The notes beneath the pieces were generated by a model, which saw only the letters and a program-made list of their open reading frames with translations, searched no databases and was not told the DNA's origin. A program made the position numbers and the translations under genes. From contig JBKHXK010000003.1 in assembly GCA_046566065.1 (NCBI GenBank), forward strand, positions 1 to 64,000: a stretch of DNA of 64,000 nt, in the 5' to 3' direction. The DNA comes from MB1-2 sp046566065. GTDB lineage: Bacteria > Actinomycetota > CADDZG01 > WHSQ01. Positions 8,282 to 16,267 of this stretch are shown one piece after another. The first letter of the stretch is position 1. Every line of letters begins with the position of its first letter.

Positions 8282-8448
8282 TTGCGGGCGTTCGCGATCA
8301 GAGCGAACACCAGCGCCAGGGCGGTCATCCCCGCGATGACGAGGCCGATGTTGCGGAGAACCTGCAGGCCTTTCTCCTTATCGCCCGCCATCAGCATCAC
8401 GACGAGAAGGAGACCGATCGAAAGGAGCAAGACCGGAACGAAGCTCAT
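8278..8448 (-). CDS. small two-helix membrane protein, 56 aa
   Basis: A 56-residue protein with two predicted membrane helices (about residues 3-22 and 34-53) joined by a short charged loop 'AGDKEKGLQVLRN'. It has no recognised family. Its ATG (8448) overlaps the TGA of the upstream peroxiredoxin-like selenoprotein (ATGA), so the two are probably translationally coupled and may work together, for example as a membrane partner. Its TAG stop overlaps the TAG of convergent glnE in the shared sequence ctag. Confidence 0.7.
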   Translation of the reverse strand: MSFVPVLLLSIGLLLVVMLMAGDKEKGLQVLRNIGLVIAGMTALALVFALIANARN

Positions 8449-8972
8449 GGAAGTGCCGCGAGGACCTCGTCCACGGTCGGGTTGTCCGCGGCGGCCGAGG
8501 CTCTGAACTCGTAGACGACCTTCCCCTTCTCGGTCACGACCAGCACGCCGCCCATCTGTAGCGGATCCTGTTGGGGTTTCGTGACGCCGTGACCGGTGAC
8601 GATGCCCTTCGCGAAGCGCAACCAGTTCTTCGGCCCCGTGACGTCCCACAACGTTCCGCGCTTCATCTCCAGCGCTCGGTAGGTCTCTTTGGTGCGGTCG
8701 ACCAGCAGCGGGAAGCCGATGTCCTGCCGGTCGCGGAAGTCCGCGGCCATCTCCGGGATGCCCATCCCGATGGCGGCCAGCCCAGCCCCCTTCGCTGTGA
8801 ACTCTTCTTCCCTGCTGCTCAACTGAGCAGTGAACTCCCGGCAGAACGTTCAGCCGTAGTGCCGCAACCAAACGAGCACTACCGGTCTGTCTTTCCACAG
8901 CTCGCCGATGCGCCGCTCGTTCCCGTAGGAGTCGGGCAGGGAGATGTCTTGGACCGCCTTCAGATCAGCCAT
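8445..8972 (-). CDS. peroxiredoxin-like (AhpC/TSA, Prx-like2) selenoprotein with Sec41
   Basis: Reading from ATG 8972 gives a 175-residue thioredoxin-fold protein interrupted by one in-frame TGA (8850-8852) at residue 41. The context is 'VVLVWLRHYG-U-TFCREF', where relatives of the Prx-like2 family have 'RHFGCxFCRE'. The TGA thus replaces the first cysteine of a CxxC and gives Sec41-x-x-Cys44. The protein continues with normal family features ('PLLVDRTKETYRALEMKRG', 'GGVLVVTEKGKVVYEFRA'). A SECIS-like hairpin follows 25 bases after the TGA. The product is probably a cytoplasmic thiol/selenol peroxidase or reductase. Without recoding only a 40-residue fragment would be made. Confidence 0.85.
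8815..8830 (-). promoter_or_regulatory. predicted bacterial SECIS hairpin in the Prx-like gene
   Basis: On the mRNA, CUGCUC-AGUU-GAGCAG forms a perfect six-pair stem with an AGUU tetraloop. The loop starts 25 nucleotides after the UGA, within the roughly 16-37 range known for bacterial SECIS elements, and has G as second loop base as those elements require. The same AGUU loop occurs in the second selenoprotein gene. Confidence 0.7.
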
Positions 8973-8992
8973 CGGCGTTTCCTAACAGACGA

Positions 8993-9022
8993 GGAGGCCT
9001 GCCCAGATCTGGGCAGGCCTCC
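8993..9022. terminator. perfect 30-base palindromic hairpin
   Basis: A perfect inverted repeat centred on AGATCT with 13-15 paired bases (arms GGAGGCCTGCCCA / TGGGCAGGCCTCC). It lies after the stop of the secreted protein gene (9039) and 21 bases before the start of the selenoprotein gene. It has no U tract, so it may act as a terminator of the non-canonical actinobacterial kind or as an attenuating hairpin upstream of the selenoprotein. Confidence 0.6.
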
Positions 9023-9038
9023 CGGACATCGCAGACCT

Positions 9039-9545
9039 CTACGGCTGAACCTCGACGGTTATGACCGCCCCCGTCTTCTCGCACATCTGGACGTCTTCCT
9101 GGACCGTGATGGTGCCGCCGGCCCCTGCGTATATCCCGGTGCCGCCCGTCACCGCGCCGCCGGTCGTTGGAGCGGTTGGGTTCGCGAACTCCCTGAAACG
9201 GCCGGGCCAGTAGAGCGTGATCTTCCCTTCCGGCGTCAGGATGCCGGCATCGACGACGAAGTATCCGTCGTTACGTCCCGCGGATTTCACGAAGGTGAAC
9301 CGCCCCAGGAAGTCACCGGCCTTCTCACAGGTCTCTGGGTCGAAGACCCGGTCCTTGATCAGGGCCCAGTCCCCGGAGCTGAATCCCTTGCGTCCCTCGT
9401 CGATCTCCTTCTCGAAGTCGGTCGCCCGAGGGTCGAAGAACGTCAACGTTTGGGCCCCGGCTTGAGAGACCGCCGGCTGCAGGTTCCCGACCAGGAACCC
9501 GCCTACCAGTACCGCGAATGCCAATGCCGCCGCGCTTTTCCGCAT
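9039..9545 (-). CDS. secreted beta-barrel protein, dirigent/allene-oxide-cyclase-like
   Basis: A 168-residue exported protein. ATG 9545 follows an AGGAGGGG ribosome binding site and a clear signal peptide ('MRKSAAALAFAVLVGGFLVG', cleavage after about residue 30). The mature part has alternating beta strands and a 'GGTGIYAGAGGTITV' stretch typical of the dirigent / allene oxide cyclase-like barrel, in which 'TGGTGxYxGAxG' is common. Two cysteines in the mature part could form a disulfide. The function of these bacterial barrels is unknown. It is monocistronic, with palindromic hairpins on both sides. Confidence 0.6.
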   Translation of the reverse strand: MRKSAAALAFAVLVGGFLVGNLQPAVSQAGAQTLTFFDPRATDFEKEIDEGRKGFSSGDWALIKDRVFDPETCEKAGDFLGRFTFVKSAGRNDGYFVVDAGILTPEGKITLYWPGRFREFANPTAPTTGGAVTGGTGIYAGAGGTITVQEDVQMCEKTGAVITVEVQP

Positions 9546-9637
9546 ACATCCCCTCCTACATGGTCCGCTTCCTCCGTGAGCGGGCCGGTAACGCATAACA
9601 GGGTTCGGGCCCGAGTGAAAGGGGCTTCCCTCCTGAA

Positions 9638-9683
9638 GATCGAAAAGAAGGCCCCGGGGAGTACCCAGAGCCTTCTTTCGATC
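9638..9683. terminator. hairpin terminator after glnA
   Basis: GATCGAAAAGAAGGC (9638-9652) pairs with GCCTTCTTTCGATC (9670-9683), with one bulged A, around a 17-base GC-rich loop. It lies just downstream of the glnA stop at 9693 on the minus strand and is symmetric enough to work in both directions. Confidence 0.65.
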
Positions 9684-9692
9684 GGTTGTGGT

Positions 9693-11117
9693 CTAGATGT
9701 CGTAGTAGAGGTTGAACTCCCACGGGTGTGGGCGCAGACGGATCTCGTCGACCTCGCGGACCCGCTTGTAATCGATCCAGTGCTCGATCACGTCCGGCGT
9801 GAACACGCCGCCCTCGAGCAGGTAGTCGTGGTCGGCCTCGAGAGCATCCAGCGCCTCGTCGAGGGAACCCGGGACCTGAGGAACGGCGGCGAGCTCCTCC
9901 GGAGGCAGCTCGTAGAGGTCCTTGTCGACCGGCTCGGGCGGCTCGATCTTGTTCTTGATCCCGTCGAGGCCGGCCATCAGCAACGCCGGGAAAGCCAGGT
10001 ACGGGTTGCAGGATGGGTCCGGGCAGCGGAACTCGATCCGCTTGCTCTTCGGGGACTTCGAGTAGAGCGGGATGCGCACGGCAGCAGAGCGGTTGCGCTG
10101 CGAGTAGACGAGATTCACCGGAGCCTCGTAGCCGGGTACGAGCCGCTTGTACGAGTTGGTGGTCGGTGCACACAGCGCGAGCAAGGAGCCTGCATGCTCG
10201 AGCAGTCCACCGATGTACCAGCGAGCGGTATCGGAGAGCTGCGCATAGCCAAGCTCGTCGAACATCAGCGACTCGCCGTCCTTCCACAGGGACATGTGCA
10301 CGTGCATACCGGAGCCGTTGTCCTGGAAGATCGGCTTCGGCATGAACGTGACGGTCTTGCCGTGGCTCAGCGCGACGTTCTTGATCGTGTACTTGTAGAG
10401 CATGAGTCGGTCGGCCATCGGCAGCAGGTCGTCGAAGCCCATGTCGATCTCGGACTGACCGGCCGTGCCGACCTCGTGGTGGTGGATCTCGACGGGGATG
10501 CCCAGCTCGCGCAGGACCAGCACCATCTCGGACCGGAGGTCCTGGTAGTGGTCCATCGGAGGGACGGGGAAGTAACCCTCCTTGTAACGCGGCTTGTAGC
10601 CGAGGTTGTGCCCACCTTCCTCGGCCCCCGAGTTCCAAGCTCCCTCGACGGCGTCGATGTAGTAGTAGCCGGAGTGCTGGTTCTGATCGAAGCGGATCGA
10701 GTCGAAGACGTAGAACTCAGCTTCAGGACCGAAGTATGCGCGATCGGCGATGCCCGTCCCCTTCAGGTAATCGCTCGCCTTCTTGGCGATGTAGCGCGGG
10801 TCACGTGTGTAGAACTCGCCGGTGACCGGGTCCTTTACGTACGCATTGACGATCAGCGTGGGGTGCTTGCGGAACGGGTCCATCACCGCGGTGTCGGGAT
10901 CCGGGACCAGGATCATGTCCGATTCCTGGATCTCTTGGAACCCGCGGATCGACGAACCGTCGAAGCCGAAGCCCTCCTCGAACGCCTCTTCGCCGAGCTC
11001 GTCGAAAGGCATCGAGAAGTGCTGCATCAATCCGGGGAGATCGCAGAAACGGATGTCTACGAACTGGGCTCCGCTCTGCTGACCCAGTTTCAGGACGTCC
11101 GAAGGACTAGCTGCCAT
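9693..11117 (-). CDS. glnA: glutamine synthetase type I
   Basis: The main ammonium-assimilating enzyme (glutamate + ammonia + ATP to glutamine). Of two nearby ATGs, 11117 is preferred because AGGAGG is seven bases upstream, against one base for 11123; this gives 474 residues. Signature motifs are in order: 'GFGFDGSSIRGF', 'FGPEAEFYVFD', 'HHHEVGTAGQSEID', 'NGSGMHVHMS', 'NSYKRLVPGYEAP', 'RIEFRCPDPSCNPYLAF'. Tyr402 in 'KDLYELPPEE' is the adenylylation site for GlnE. The promoter has three GlnR half-sites. It is a single-gene unit ending in a hairpin. Confidence 0.96.
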   Translation of the reverse strand: MAASPSDVLKLGQQSGAQFVDIRFCDLPGLMQHFSMPFDELGEEAFEEGFGFDGSSIRGFQEIQESDMILVPDPDTAVMDPFRKHPTLIVNAYVKDPVTGEFYTRDPRYIAKKASDYLKGTGIADRAYFGPEAEFYVFDSIRFDQNQHSGYYYIDAVEGAWNSGAEEGGHNLGYKPRYKEGYFPVPPMDHYQDLRSEMVLVLRELGIPVEIHHHEVGTAGQSEIDMGFDDLLPMADRLMLYKYTIKNVALSHGKTVTFMPKPIFQDNGSGMHVHMSLWKDGESLMFDELGYAQLSDTARWYIGGLLEHAGSLLALCAPTTNSYKRLVPGYEAPVNLVYSQRNRSAAVRIPLYSKSPKSKRIEFRCPDPSCNPYLAFPALLMAGLDGIKNKIEPPEPVDKDLYELPPEELAAVPQVPGSLDEALDALEADHDYLLEGGVFTPDVIEHWIDYKRVREVDEIRLRPHPWEFNLYYDI

Positions 11118-11154
11118 GGACATGCCTCCTAGAGATTCGGTCGATTAGAGGGCC

Positions 11155-11208
11155 ACCCTACGAAAGGGCCATTTCTCGAGGGTTTCGCCGGTGTTACAGG
11201 CTGGTTAC
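11155..11208 (-). promoter_or_regulatory. glnA promoter with three GlnR half-sites
   Basis: Reading towards glnA: GTAAC (11204-11208), six bases, GTAAC (11193-11197), six bases, GAAAC (11182-11186). The three half-sites repeat every 11 bases and match the GlnR consensus gTnAC-n6-GaAAC exactly. A -10 hexamer TAGGGT lies at 11155-11160, placing the boxes about where an activator contacts RNA polymerase. Confidence 0.8.
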
Positions 11209-11225
11209 GTGGAAGAACGCGAGCT

Positions 11226-11723
11226 TCAGTTTTCGCGCTCCAGCCATTCGGCCAGCCGGTCGGCTTCGTCGTCGTAGGCCGACTCGAGACCCGACAAGAT
11301 CCATCCCTCCACCTTCGATCCGTAGAGCGGCACGCTCACCTTCACCAGCCCGGACACGATGCGCACGCCCGCGTGACCGTCCGCGGCGATGGAGATGGTG
11401 CCCTTCGCCGTCAGTAGGTCCGCCGCGACCTCGGGGTGGATCGTCCAGCTCCACTCCATCGCGTCGGGGTCCCAGGACGCCTCCTCGATCCAGGACGGGG
11501 GGCCATCGCCGATGAACCTCTTGGCCGCCCCAGAGATGTCGATGTCGAGCACGCAGCGGATCCTGCGGTCGACGGTCCCGTCCTTGTTCTCTTTCTGGTC
11601 CAGGACCTCGCGTTCCGCCAGCGCGCCGATGTCGCTCAGCGAGTGCTGGAAGCCTTCATCGAGCAGCACCTCGGCGATCCGTTCGGGCGGCGCGTCGAAC
11701 GCGTGAGAGATCTCGAAATCCAC
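11226..11723 (-). CDS. DUF2505-family protein
   Basis: A 165-residue soluble protein of the DUF2505 (SRPBCC-like, lipid- or ligand-binding helix-grip) group common in Actinobacteria, seen from the opening 'FEISHAFDAPPERIAEVLLDEGFQ' and the later 'GTISIAADGHAGVRIVSGLVKVSVPLYGSKVEGWI'. GTG 11723 is preferred because TATCCT ends six bases before it, giving a leaderless mRNA, and because the homologous fold begins there; longer versions would run into the divergent lipid kinase gene. The molecular role is unknown. Confidence 0.7.
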   Translation of the reverse strand: MDFEISHAFDAPPERIAEVLLDEGFQHSLSDIGALAEREVLDQKENKDGTVDRRIRCVLDIDISGAAKRFIGDGPPSWIEEASWDPDAMEWSWTIHPEVAADLLTAKGTISIAADGHAGVRIVSGLVKVSVPLYGSKVEGWILSGLESAYDDEADRLAEWLEREN

Positions 11724-11777
11724 GGTCGAAGGATAGGCGAGCGAGCCGGATGCCGTTCGAGGCGCTAGCTTGAGCGC
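11724..11777. promoter_or_regulatory. divergent leaderless promoter pair
   Basis: TATCCT (complement of 11730-11735) lies six bases before GTG 11723, and TAGCTT (11766-11771) six bases before GTG 11778. Neither start has a Shine-Dalgarno. Confidence 0.55.
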
Positions 11778-12686
11778 GTGAAGAGGGTGCTGCTCATCTC
11801 GAACGCCCACGCGGGCTCGGTCTCGCGCCGCACCAAAGAGGTCATCGTCAAGGCCCTCCAAGCTGACTTCAAGCTGGAGAGCGAGGACACCCAGAGCCGG
11901 GCACATGCGACCGAGCTCGCTCGTGAGGCGGTGGGCTCTGGGTTCGACGCGGTGATCGCGTTCGGAGGCGACGGCACCATCAACGAGGCCGCCCAGAGCC
12001 TGATCCACTCAGACGTCTCTTTCGGGTTCATCCCCGGCGGAAGCACGAACGTGATGGCGAGGTCGCTGGGGGTCCCTCGCGATCCGGTCGAGGCCACCGC
12101 CTTCGTGGCCTCGCATCTCCGATCGGGAACGAGCCGGGTGGTGAACGTAGGTCGTCTGAACGACCGGTACTTCCTGTTCTGTGCCGGCGTCGGGTTCGAC
12201 GCCGAGGTCGTTCGCCGGGTCGAAGCCGATCCCGAAGCCAAGCGGCGGCGCGGGGAGTGGTTCTTCCTGAGCAACGCGCTGAAGGTCGCGTTCACCCAGT
12301 ACCGCGGGATCGATCAGCAGATCACGCTCGAGACCCCCGATGGCAGGAGCGATCGAGTGGTGCTTCTGATCTGCGCCAACGGACGCCCTTTCACCTACTT
12401 CAAGGGCTTGCCGGTCGACGCCTGCCCGCAGGCCGAGCTGGATCTCGGTCTGGATCTGTTCGGCGTCTTGAAGGTGAGGACCCTGACGATCCCTCGGATC
12501 GCGTGGGCCGTCCTCATCAGCCGCGGGCACGTATCGTGGCGCAACGGCGTGTATCGCCACGATCTGCACGAGGCCACCGTGAGATGCGACCGGCCGCTGC
12601 CGATCCAGGTCGACGGGGACTACATAGGGGACCACGAGCTGATCGAACTCGGCGTCGAGAAGGACTCTCTGAGGCTTCTGGTCTGA
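11778..12686 (+). CDS. diacylglycerol kinase-family lipid kinase
   Basis: A 302-residue protein of the DAGK catalytic family (YegS/DgkB-like). The nucleotide-binding motif 'AFGGDGTINEAAQSL' and 'GFIPGGSTNVMARSLG' are at about residues 60-100, and the C-terminal beta-sandwich ends in 'VDGDYIGDHELIELGVEKDSLRLL'. The family phosphorylates diacylglycerol or related lipids with ATP. The start is GTG 11778, downstream of TAGCTT with a six-base gap. It is divergent from the DUF2505 gene and about 75 bases upstream of mrp. The lipid substrate cannot be told from sequence. Confidence 0.82.
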   Translation: MKRVLLISNAHAGSVSRRTKEVIVKALQADFKLESEDTQSRAHATELAREAVGSGFDAVIAFGGDGTINEAAQSLIHSDVSFGFIPGGSTNVMARSLGVPRDPVEATAFVASHLRSGTSRVVNVGRLNDRYFLFCAGVGFDAEVVRRVEADPEAKRRRGEWFFLSNALKVAFTQYRGIDQQITLETPDGRSDRVVLLICANGRPFTYFKGLPVDACPQAELDLGLDLFGVLKVRTLTIPRIAWAVLISRGHVSWRNGVYRHDLHEATVRCDRPLPIQVDGDYIGDHELIELGVEKDSLRLLV

Positions 12687-12762
12687 GCCCGAGTCGGGCT
12701 AGCTCGGCTTCCTAATCGCTTACCCTTGAGAGCCTCAGCGACCTCAAGGAGTGACCCCGCCC

Positions 12763-13914
12763 ATGGCGATGCCTACCCAGGAACAGATATCCGCGGTTCT
12801 AGGAGAGATCCAGGACCCTGAGCTCCATCGCGGCCTCAACGACCTGAACATGGTCCGCGGCATCTCGATCGCAGGGAGCGAGGTCTCGGTCCTGATCGCT
12901 CTGACGATCCCGGGCTGCCCGCTCAAGGACTACTTCCATACGGTGATCCCGGCCAAGCTCAAGGAGAGCTTCCCCGAGATCTCTGACGTGAAGGTCGAGC
13001 TCACGTCGATGACGGAGGAAGAGCGCAACGCTCTCGTGGGCAGCCTCAAGAAGGACACTCCGGCCCCCTTCGCGCGTTCCGACTCCACGACGCAGGTGAT
13101 CGCGATCGGGTCGGGCAAGGGTGGCGTCGGCAAGTCCACCACCACCGTGAACATCGCGGCGTCGCTGGCGAAGCTCGGTCACTCCGTCGGCCTGTTGGAT
13201 GCGGATGTGTGGGGTTTCTCGATACCGCGCATGCTGGGCATCCACGAGCGACCCACCGTTGTCGGCGAGATGATCATGCCGCCGGAGGTCTTCGGCATCA
13301 AGGTCGTTTCGATCGGCCTCTTCACCGCCGAGGACAATCCGGTCGTCTGGCGCGGCCCGATGCTCCACAAGGCCTTGCAGCAGTTCCTGAGCGATGTCCA
13401 CTGGGACGAGCCCGACTATCTCTTGATCGATCTCCCGCCGGGCACGGGTGACGTGTCGATCTCGATCGCGCAGTTCCTTCCGGGGGCGAACATGATCATC
13501 GTCACCACTCCTCAGGCGGTGGCCGAGAAGGTCGCGCAGCGTGCCGGTCTCATGGCGGAGAAGACCAACCTGTCGGTGCTCGGCGTCGTCGAGAACATGT
13601 CTTACTTCCGCGGTGACGACGGCAAGGAGTACCGGATCTTCGGAGAGGGCGGGGGCCAGACGCTGGCCGACAAGCTGAACGTCCCCCTGCTCGGGGAGAT
13701 CCCGTTGGAGCCGTCCACCCGTGAGTTCGCGGACGTCGGCGCGCCGATCGTGCTGCAGGACCCCGACGCGGAGGTCTCGCAGGCATTCGTCACGACCGCG
13801 AAGGAGATCGTGAACCTCGTTCCGCCCAAGCCGAGGGCCGCCAAGAGGATCTCCCTGCCGCTGGTGCAGGGACCGATGGCCCCGGGAGGTCATTCTCACC
13901 AGCACGTGCACTGA
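12763..13914 (+). CDS. mrp: Mrp/NBP35-family iron-sulfur carrier ATPase
   Basis: A 383-residue Mrp protein. The N-terminal MIP18/DUF59 domain (residues 5-80, 'GEIQDPELHRGLNDLNMV', 'TIPGCPLKDYF') is followed by a P-loop ATPase with the deviant Walker A 'GSGKGGVGKST', 'LLDADVWGFSIPRMLG' and 'LIDLPPGTGDVSIS'. These proteins bind and transfer Fe-S clusters. ATG 12763 is chosen since AAGGAG lies 11 bases upstream. The tail is His-rich ('GGHSHQHVH'). Its stop overlaps the deoC start (TGATG), so the nucleoside genes downstream may be co-transcribed. Confidence 0.88.
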   Translation: MAMPTQEQISAVLGEIQDPELHRGLNDLNMVRGISIAGSEVSVLIALTIPGCPLKDYFHTVIPAKLKESFPEISDVKVELTSMTEEERNALVGSLKKDTPAPFARSDSTTQVIAIGSGKGGVGKSTTTVNIAASLAKLGHSVGLLDADVWGFSIPRMLGIHERPTVVGEMIMPPEVFGIKVVSIGLFTAEDNPVVWRGPMLHKALQQFLSDVHWDEPDYLLIDLPPGTGDVSISIAQFLPGANMIIVTTPQAVAEKVAQRAGLMAEKTNLSVLGVVENMSYFRGDDGKEYRIFGEGGGQTLADKLNVPLLGEIPLEPSTREFADVGAPIVLQDPDAEVSQAFVTTAKEIVNLVPPKPRAAKRISLPLVQGPMAPGGHSHQHVH

Positions 13915-14828
13915 TGTTGGCGGCCCCCGGCCTCGAGCTTGCAGATTCGATCGGTGGCAGCGTTGACGCGGTGGGGGCCGAGCAGCGCGCCGCCGCACTT
14001 TCGACCCGCTCCATAAAGAAGGACTCCAAGGTCGAGGGATTGCTTCTGGCGATCCGATGCTGCGACCTGACGACGCTGGAGGGCTCCGACTCGCCGGGCA
14101 AGATCCGCCAACTGGCCGCGAAGGCGATGCGGCCGGCCCCCGGGAACCCGGACGTCCCGCACGTGGCCGCGCTGTGCATCTACCCCAGCTTCGTGTCGCT
14201 GGCTTCACGCGTGTTGAGCGGGTCTGGCGTCAAGGTCGCGTCGGTGGCAACCGCGTTCCCCTCCGGCCAGGCCCCCCTCGAAGCCAGGCTGGCAGAGATC
14301 GAAGGGGCGGTAGCGGACGGCGCCGACGAGATCGACATCGTGATCAGTCGTGGGGCCTTCCTCTCGGGTGACGACGCCGCAGTGTTCGAGGAGGTATCCG
14401 CTTCGAAACGAGCCGCCGGGGAGGCTCACGTGAAGGCGATCCTCGAGACGGGCGAACTGGGGTCCTACGACAAGGTGCGCCGAGCCTCGCTGATCGCGAT
14501 GGCGGCGGGCGCGGACACGATCAAAACCTCCACAGGCAAGATCTCGCCCGCTTCCACGCTTCCCGTAGCGGTCGTCATGGCGGAGGCGATCAGGGACTTC
14601 TACGACTCCACCGGTACCAAGGTCGGTCTGAAGGTGGCCGGTGGGATCCGAAGCGCGAAGGACGCTCTGCGATATCTCGTCATCGTGAAGGAAGTCCTCG
14701 GCTACGAGTGGCTGACGCCGGACCTCTTCAGGATCGGAGCCTCCTCGCTTCTGAACGACCTGCTGATGCAGCTCGATAAGCAGGCGACAGGCTTGTATTC
14801 GGACCCCGACCGTTACACCCTTGATTGA
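13914..14828 (+). CDS. deoC: deoxyribose-phosphate aldolase
   Basis: Converts 2-deoxyribose-5-phosphate to acetaldehyde and glyceraldehyde-3-phosphate. The 304-residue protein is of the long DERA type. The Schiff-base lysine is in 'AGADTIKTSTGK', the second active-site lysine in 'GLKVAGGIRS', and the barrel strand 'VKAILETGEL' is intact. Its start overlaps the mrp stop and its stop overlaps the next gene (TGATG in both cases). The following aldehyde dehydrogenase can oxidise the acetaldehyde, and deoA/punA on the other strand supply deoxyribose phosphate. Confidence 0.93.
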   Translation: MLAAPGLELADSIGGSVDAVGAEQRAAALSTRSIKKDSKVEGLLLAIRCCDLTTLEGSDSPGKIRQLAAKAMRPAPGNPDVPHVAALCIYPSFVSLASRVLSGSGVKVASVATAFPSGQAPLEARLAEIEGAVADGADEIDIVISRGAFLSGDDAAVFEEVSASKRAAGEAHVKAILETGELGSYDKVRRASLIAMAAGADTIKTSTGKISPASTLPVAVVMAEAIRDFYDSTGTKVGLKVAGGIRSAKDALRYLVIVKEVLGYEWLTPDLFRIGASSLLNDLLMQLDKQATGLYSDPDRYTLD

Positions 14829-16267
14829 TGACGTCTAAGTGGGATTACTCACCCGCACCGGAGTCCACGGACGTGGTCGATATCCGGGATGACTACGGGT
14901 TGTTCATCGACGGATCCATGACCGAGCCGGCTTCCGGTGAGTACATGAAGACGATCAACCCCGCGACGGAAGAGGTGCTCGCGGCGATCCCGGTCGCCGG
15001 CGAGGAAGACGTCGACCGCGCGGTGCAGGCGGCGTCCAAAGCTTTCAAGAAGTGGTCGCGCATCGATCCCTCCGAGCGCGGTCGGTACGTCTTCCGCATC
15101 GCCCGCGTGATCCAGGAACGCAGCCGCGAACTGGCCGTTCTCGAGACGATGAACGGCGGGAAGCCGATCAAGGAGAGCCGCGATCTGGACGTGCCTCTGG
15201 CCGCGGCGCACTTCTTCTACCACGCAGGCTGGGCCGACAAGTTGGCATATGCCTTCCCTGCTCGCAAGGTGGAGCCCTTGGGGGTCGCGGCTCAGGTGAT
15301 CCCGTGGAACTTCCCGTTGCTGATGCTGGCGTGGAAGATCGCTCCTGCGCTCGCCACTGGGAACACGGTGGTGCTGAAACCCGCGGAGACAACCCCCTTG
15401 ACCGCGCTCGCGTTCGCGTCGATATGCGAGCAGGTCGGGCTTCCACCGGGCGTGGTCAACATAGTCACGGGCGCGGGCGCGACCGGAGCCGCACTCGTCC
15501 GGCATCCCGACGTGCAGAAGGTTGCCTTCACCGGATCGACCGAGGTCGGCAAGGACATCCAGCGCGCCGTTGCCGGCACCGGCAAGAAGCTGACGCTGGA
15601 ACTTGGGGGCAAGGCCGCCAACATCGTCTTCGACGACGCACCGCTGGATCAGGCGATCGAGGGCATCGTCAACGGGATCTTCTTCAATCAAGGCCATGTT
15701 TGCTGTGCGGGCTCGCGTCTGCTGGTACAGGAAGGCGTGTTCGAGTCGTTGATCGCGAAGCTGAAGCGTCGTCTGGGGACATTGCGACTCGGTGACCCTC
15801 TCGACAAGAACACCGACATCGGCGCCATCAACTCGCGCCAGCAACTCGACAAGATCAAAGAGCTGGTCGGGTCGGGCGTCGATGAGGGGGCCGAGCTCTA
15901 TCAGGCTGACTGCGACCTTCCGGAGCGCGGGTTCTGGTTCCCACCCACGGTGTTCACAGGGGTGTCTCAGAGTCACCGCATCGCACGCGAGGAGATCTTC
16001 GGTCCGGTGTTGTCCGTTCTGACCTTCAGGACCCCGGAGGAAGCGGTGGAGAAGGCAAACAACACTCCCTTCGGCCTCTCGGCAGGTGTGTGGACGGAGA
16101 AGGGCTCCCGCATCCTGTGGATGGCGGACCGGCTGAAGGCCGGCGTCGTCTGGGCCAACACCTTCAACCGTTTCGACCCGGCCTCACCGTTCGGCGGCTA
16201 CAAGGAATCCGGCTTCGGCCGCGAGGGCGGCCTGCACGGTCTCGAGAGCTACGTGAGGCTGTCATGA
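14828..16267 (+). CDS. NAD-dependent aldehyde dehydrogenase
   Basis: A full-length ALDH of 479 residues. It has the cofactor motifs 'VIPWNFPLLMLAWKIAPALATGN' in parts, 'FTGSTEVGK', the general-base Glu in 'LELGGKAANIVF' and the catalytic Cys in 'FFNQGHVCCAGSR'. It ends with the usual 'FGGYKESGFGREGG'. The start overlaps the deoC stop, so the likely substrate is the acetaldehyde made by DeoC. ATG 14828 is preferred over TTG 14825 because of this TGATG coupling. Confidence 0.92.
   Translation: MTSKWDYSPAPESTDVVDIRDDYGLFIDGSMTEPASGEYMKTINPATEEVLAAIPVAGEEDVDRAVQAASKAFKKWSRIDPSERGRYVFRIARVIQERSRELAVLETMNGGKPIKESRDLDVPLAAAHFFYHAGWADKLAYAFPARKVEPLGVAAQVIPWNFPLLMLAWKIAPALATGNTVVLKPAETTPLTALAFASICEQVGLPPGVVNIVTGAGATGAALVRHPDVQKVAFTGSTEVGKDIQRAVAGTGKKLTLELGGKAANIVFDDAPLDQAIEGIVNGIFFNQGHVCCAGSRLLVQEGVFESLIAKLKRRLGTLRLGDPLDKNTDIGAINSRQQLDKIKELVGSGVDEGAELYQADCDLPERGFWFPPTVFTGVSQSHRIAREEIFGPVLSVLTFRTPEEAVEKANNTPFGLSAGVWTEKGSRILWMADRLKAGVVWANTFNRFDPASPFGGYKESGFGREGGLHGLESYVRLS

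Noticed and set aside
8278..11132. Long plus-strand frames opposite glnA and the selenoprotein region (up to 853 codons)
   Set aside because: They are high-GC shadow frames: Val/Arg/His-rich, no family match, and they lie over glnA, whose motifs are all on the other strand.
16090..16263. In-frame extension of the half-length ALDH gene to 336 residues
   Set aside because: The extra residues are an Arg/Gly-rich shadow of the preceding ALDH; ATG 16264 overlaps its stop.
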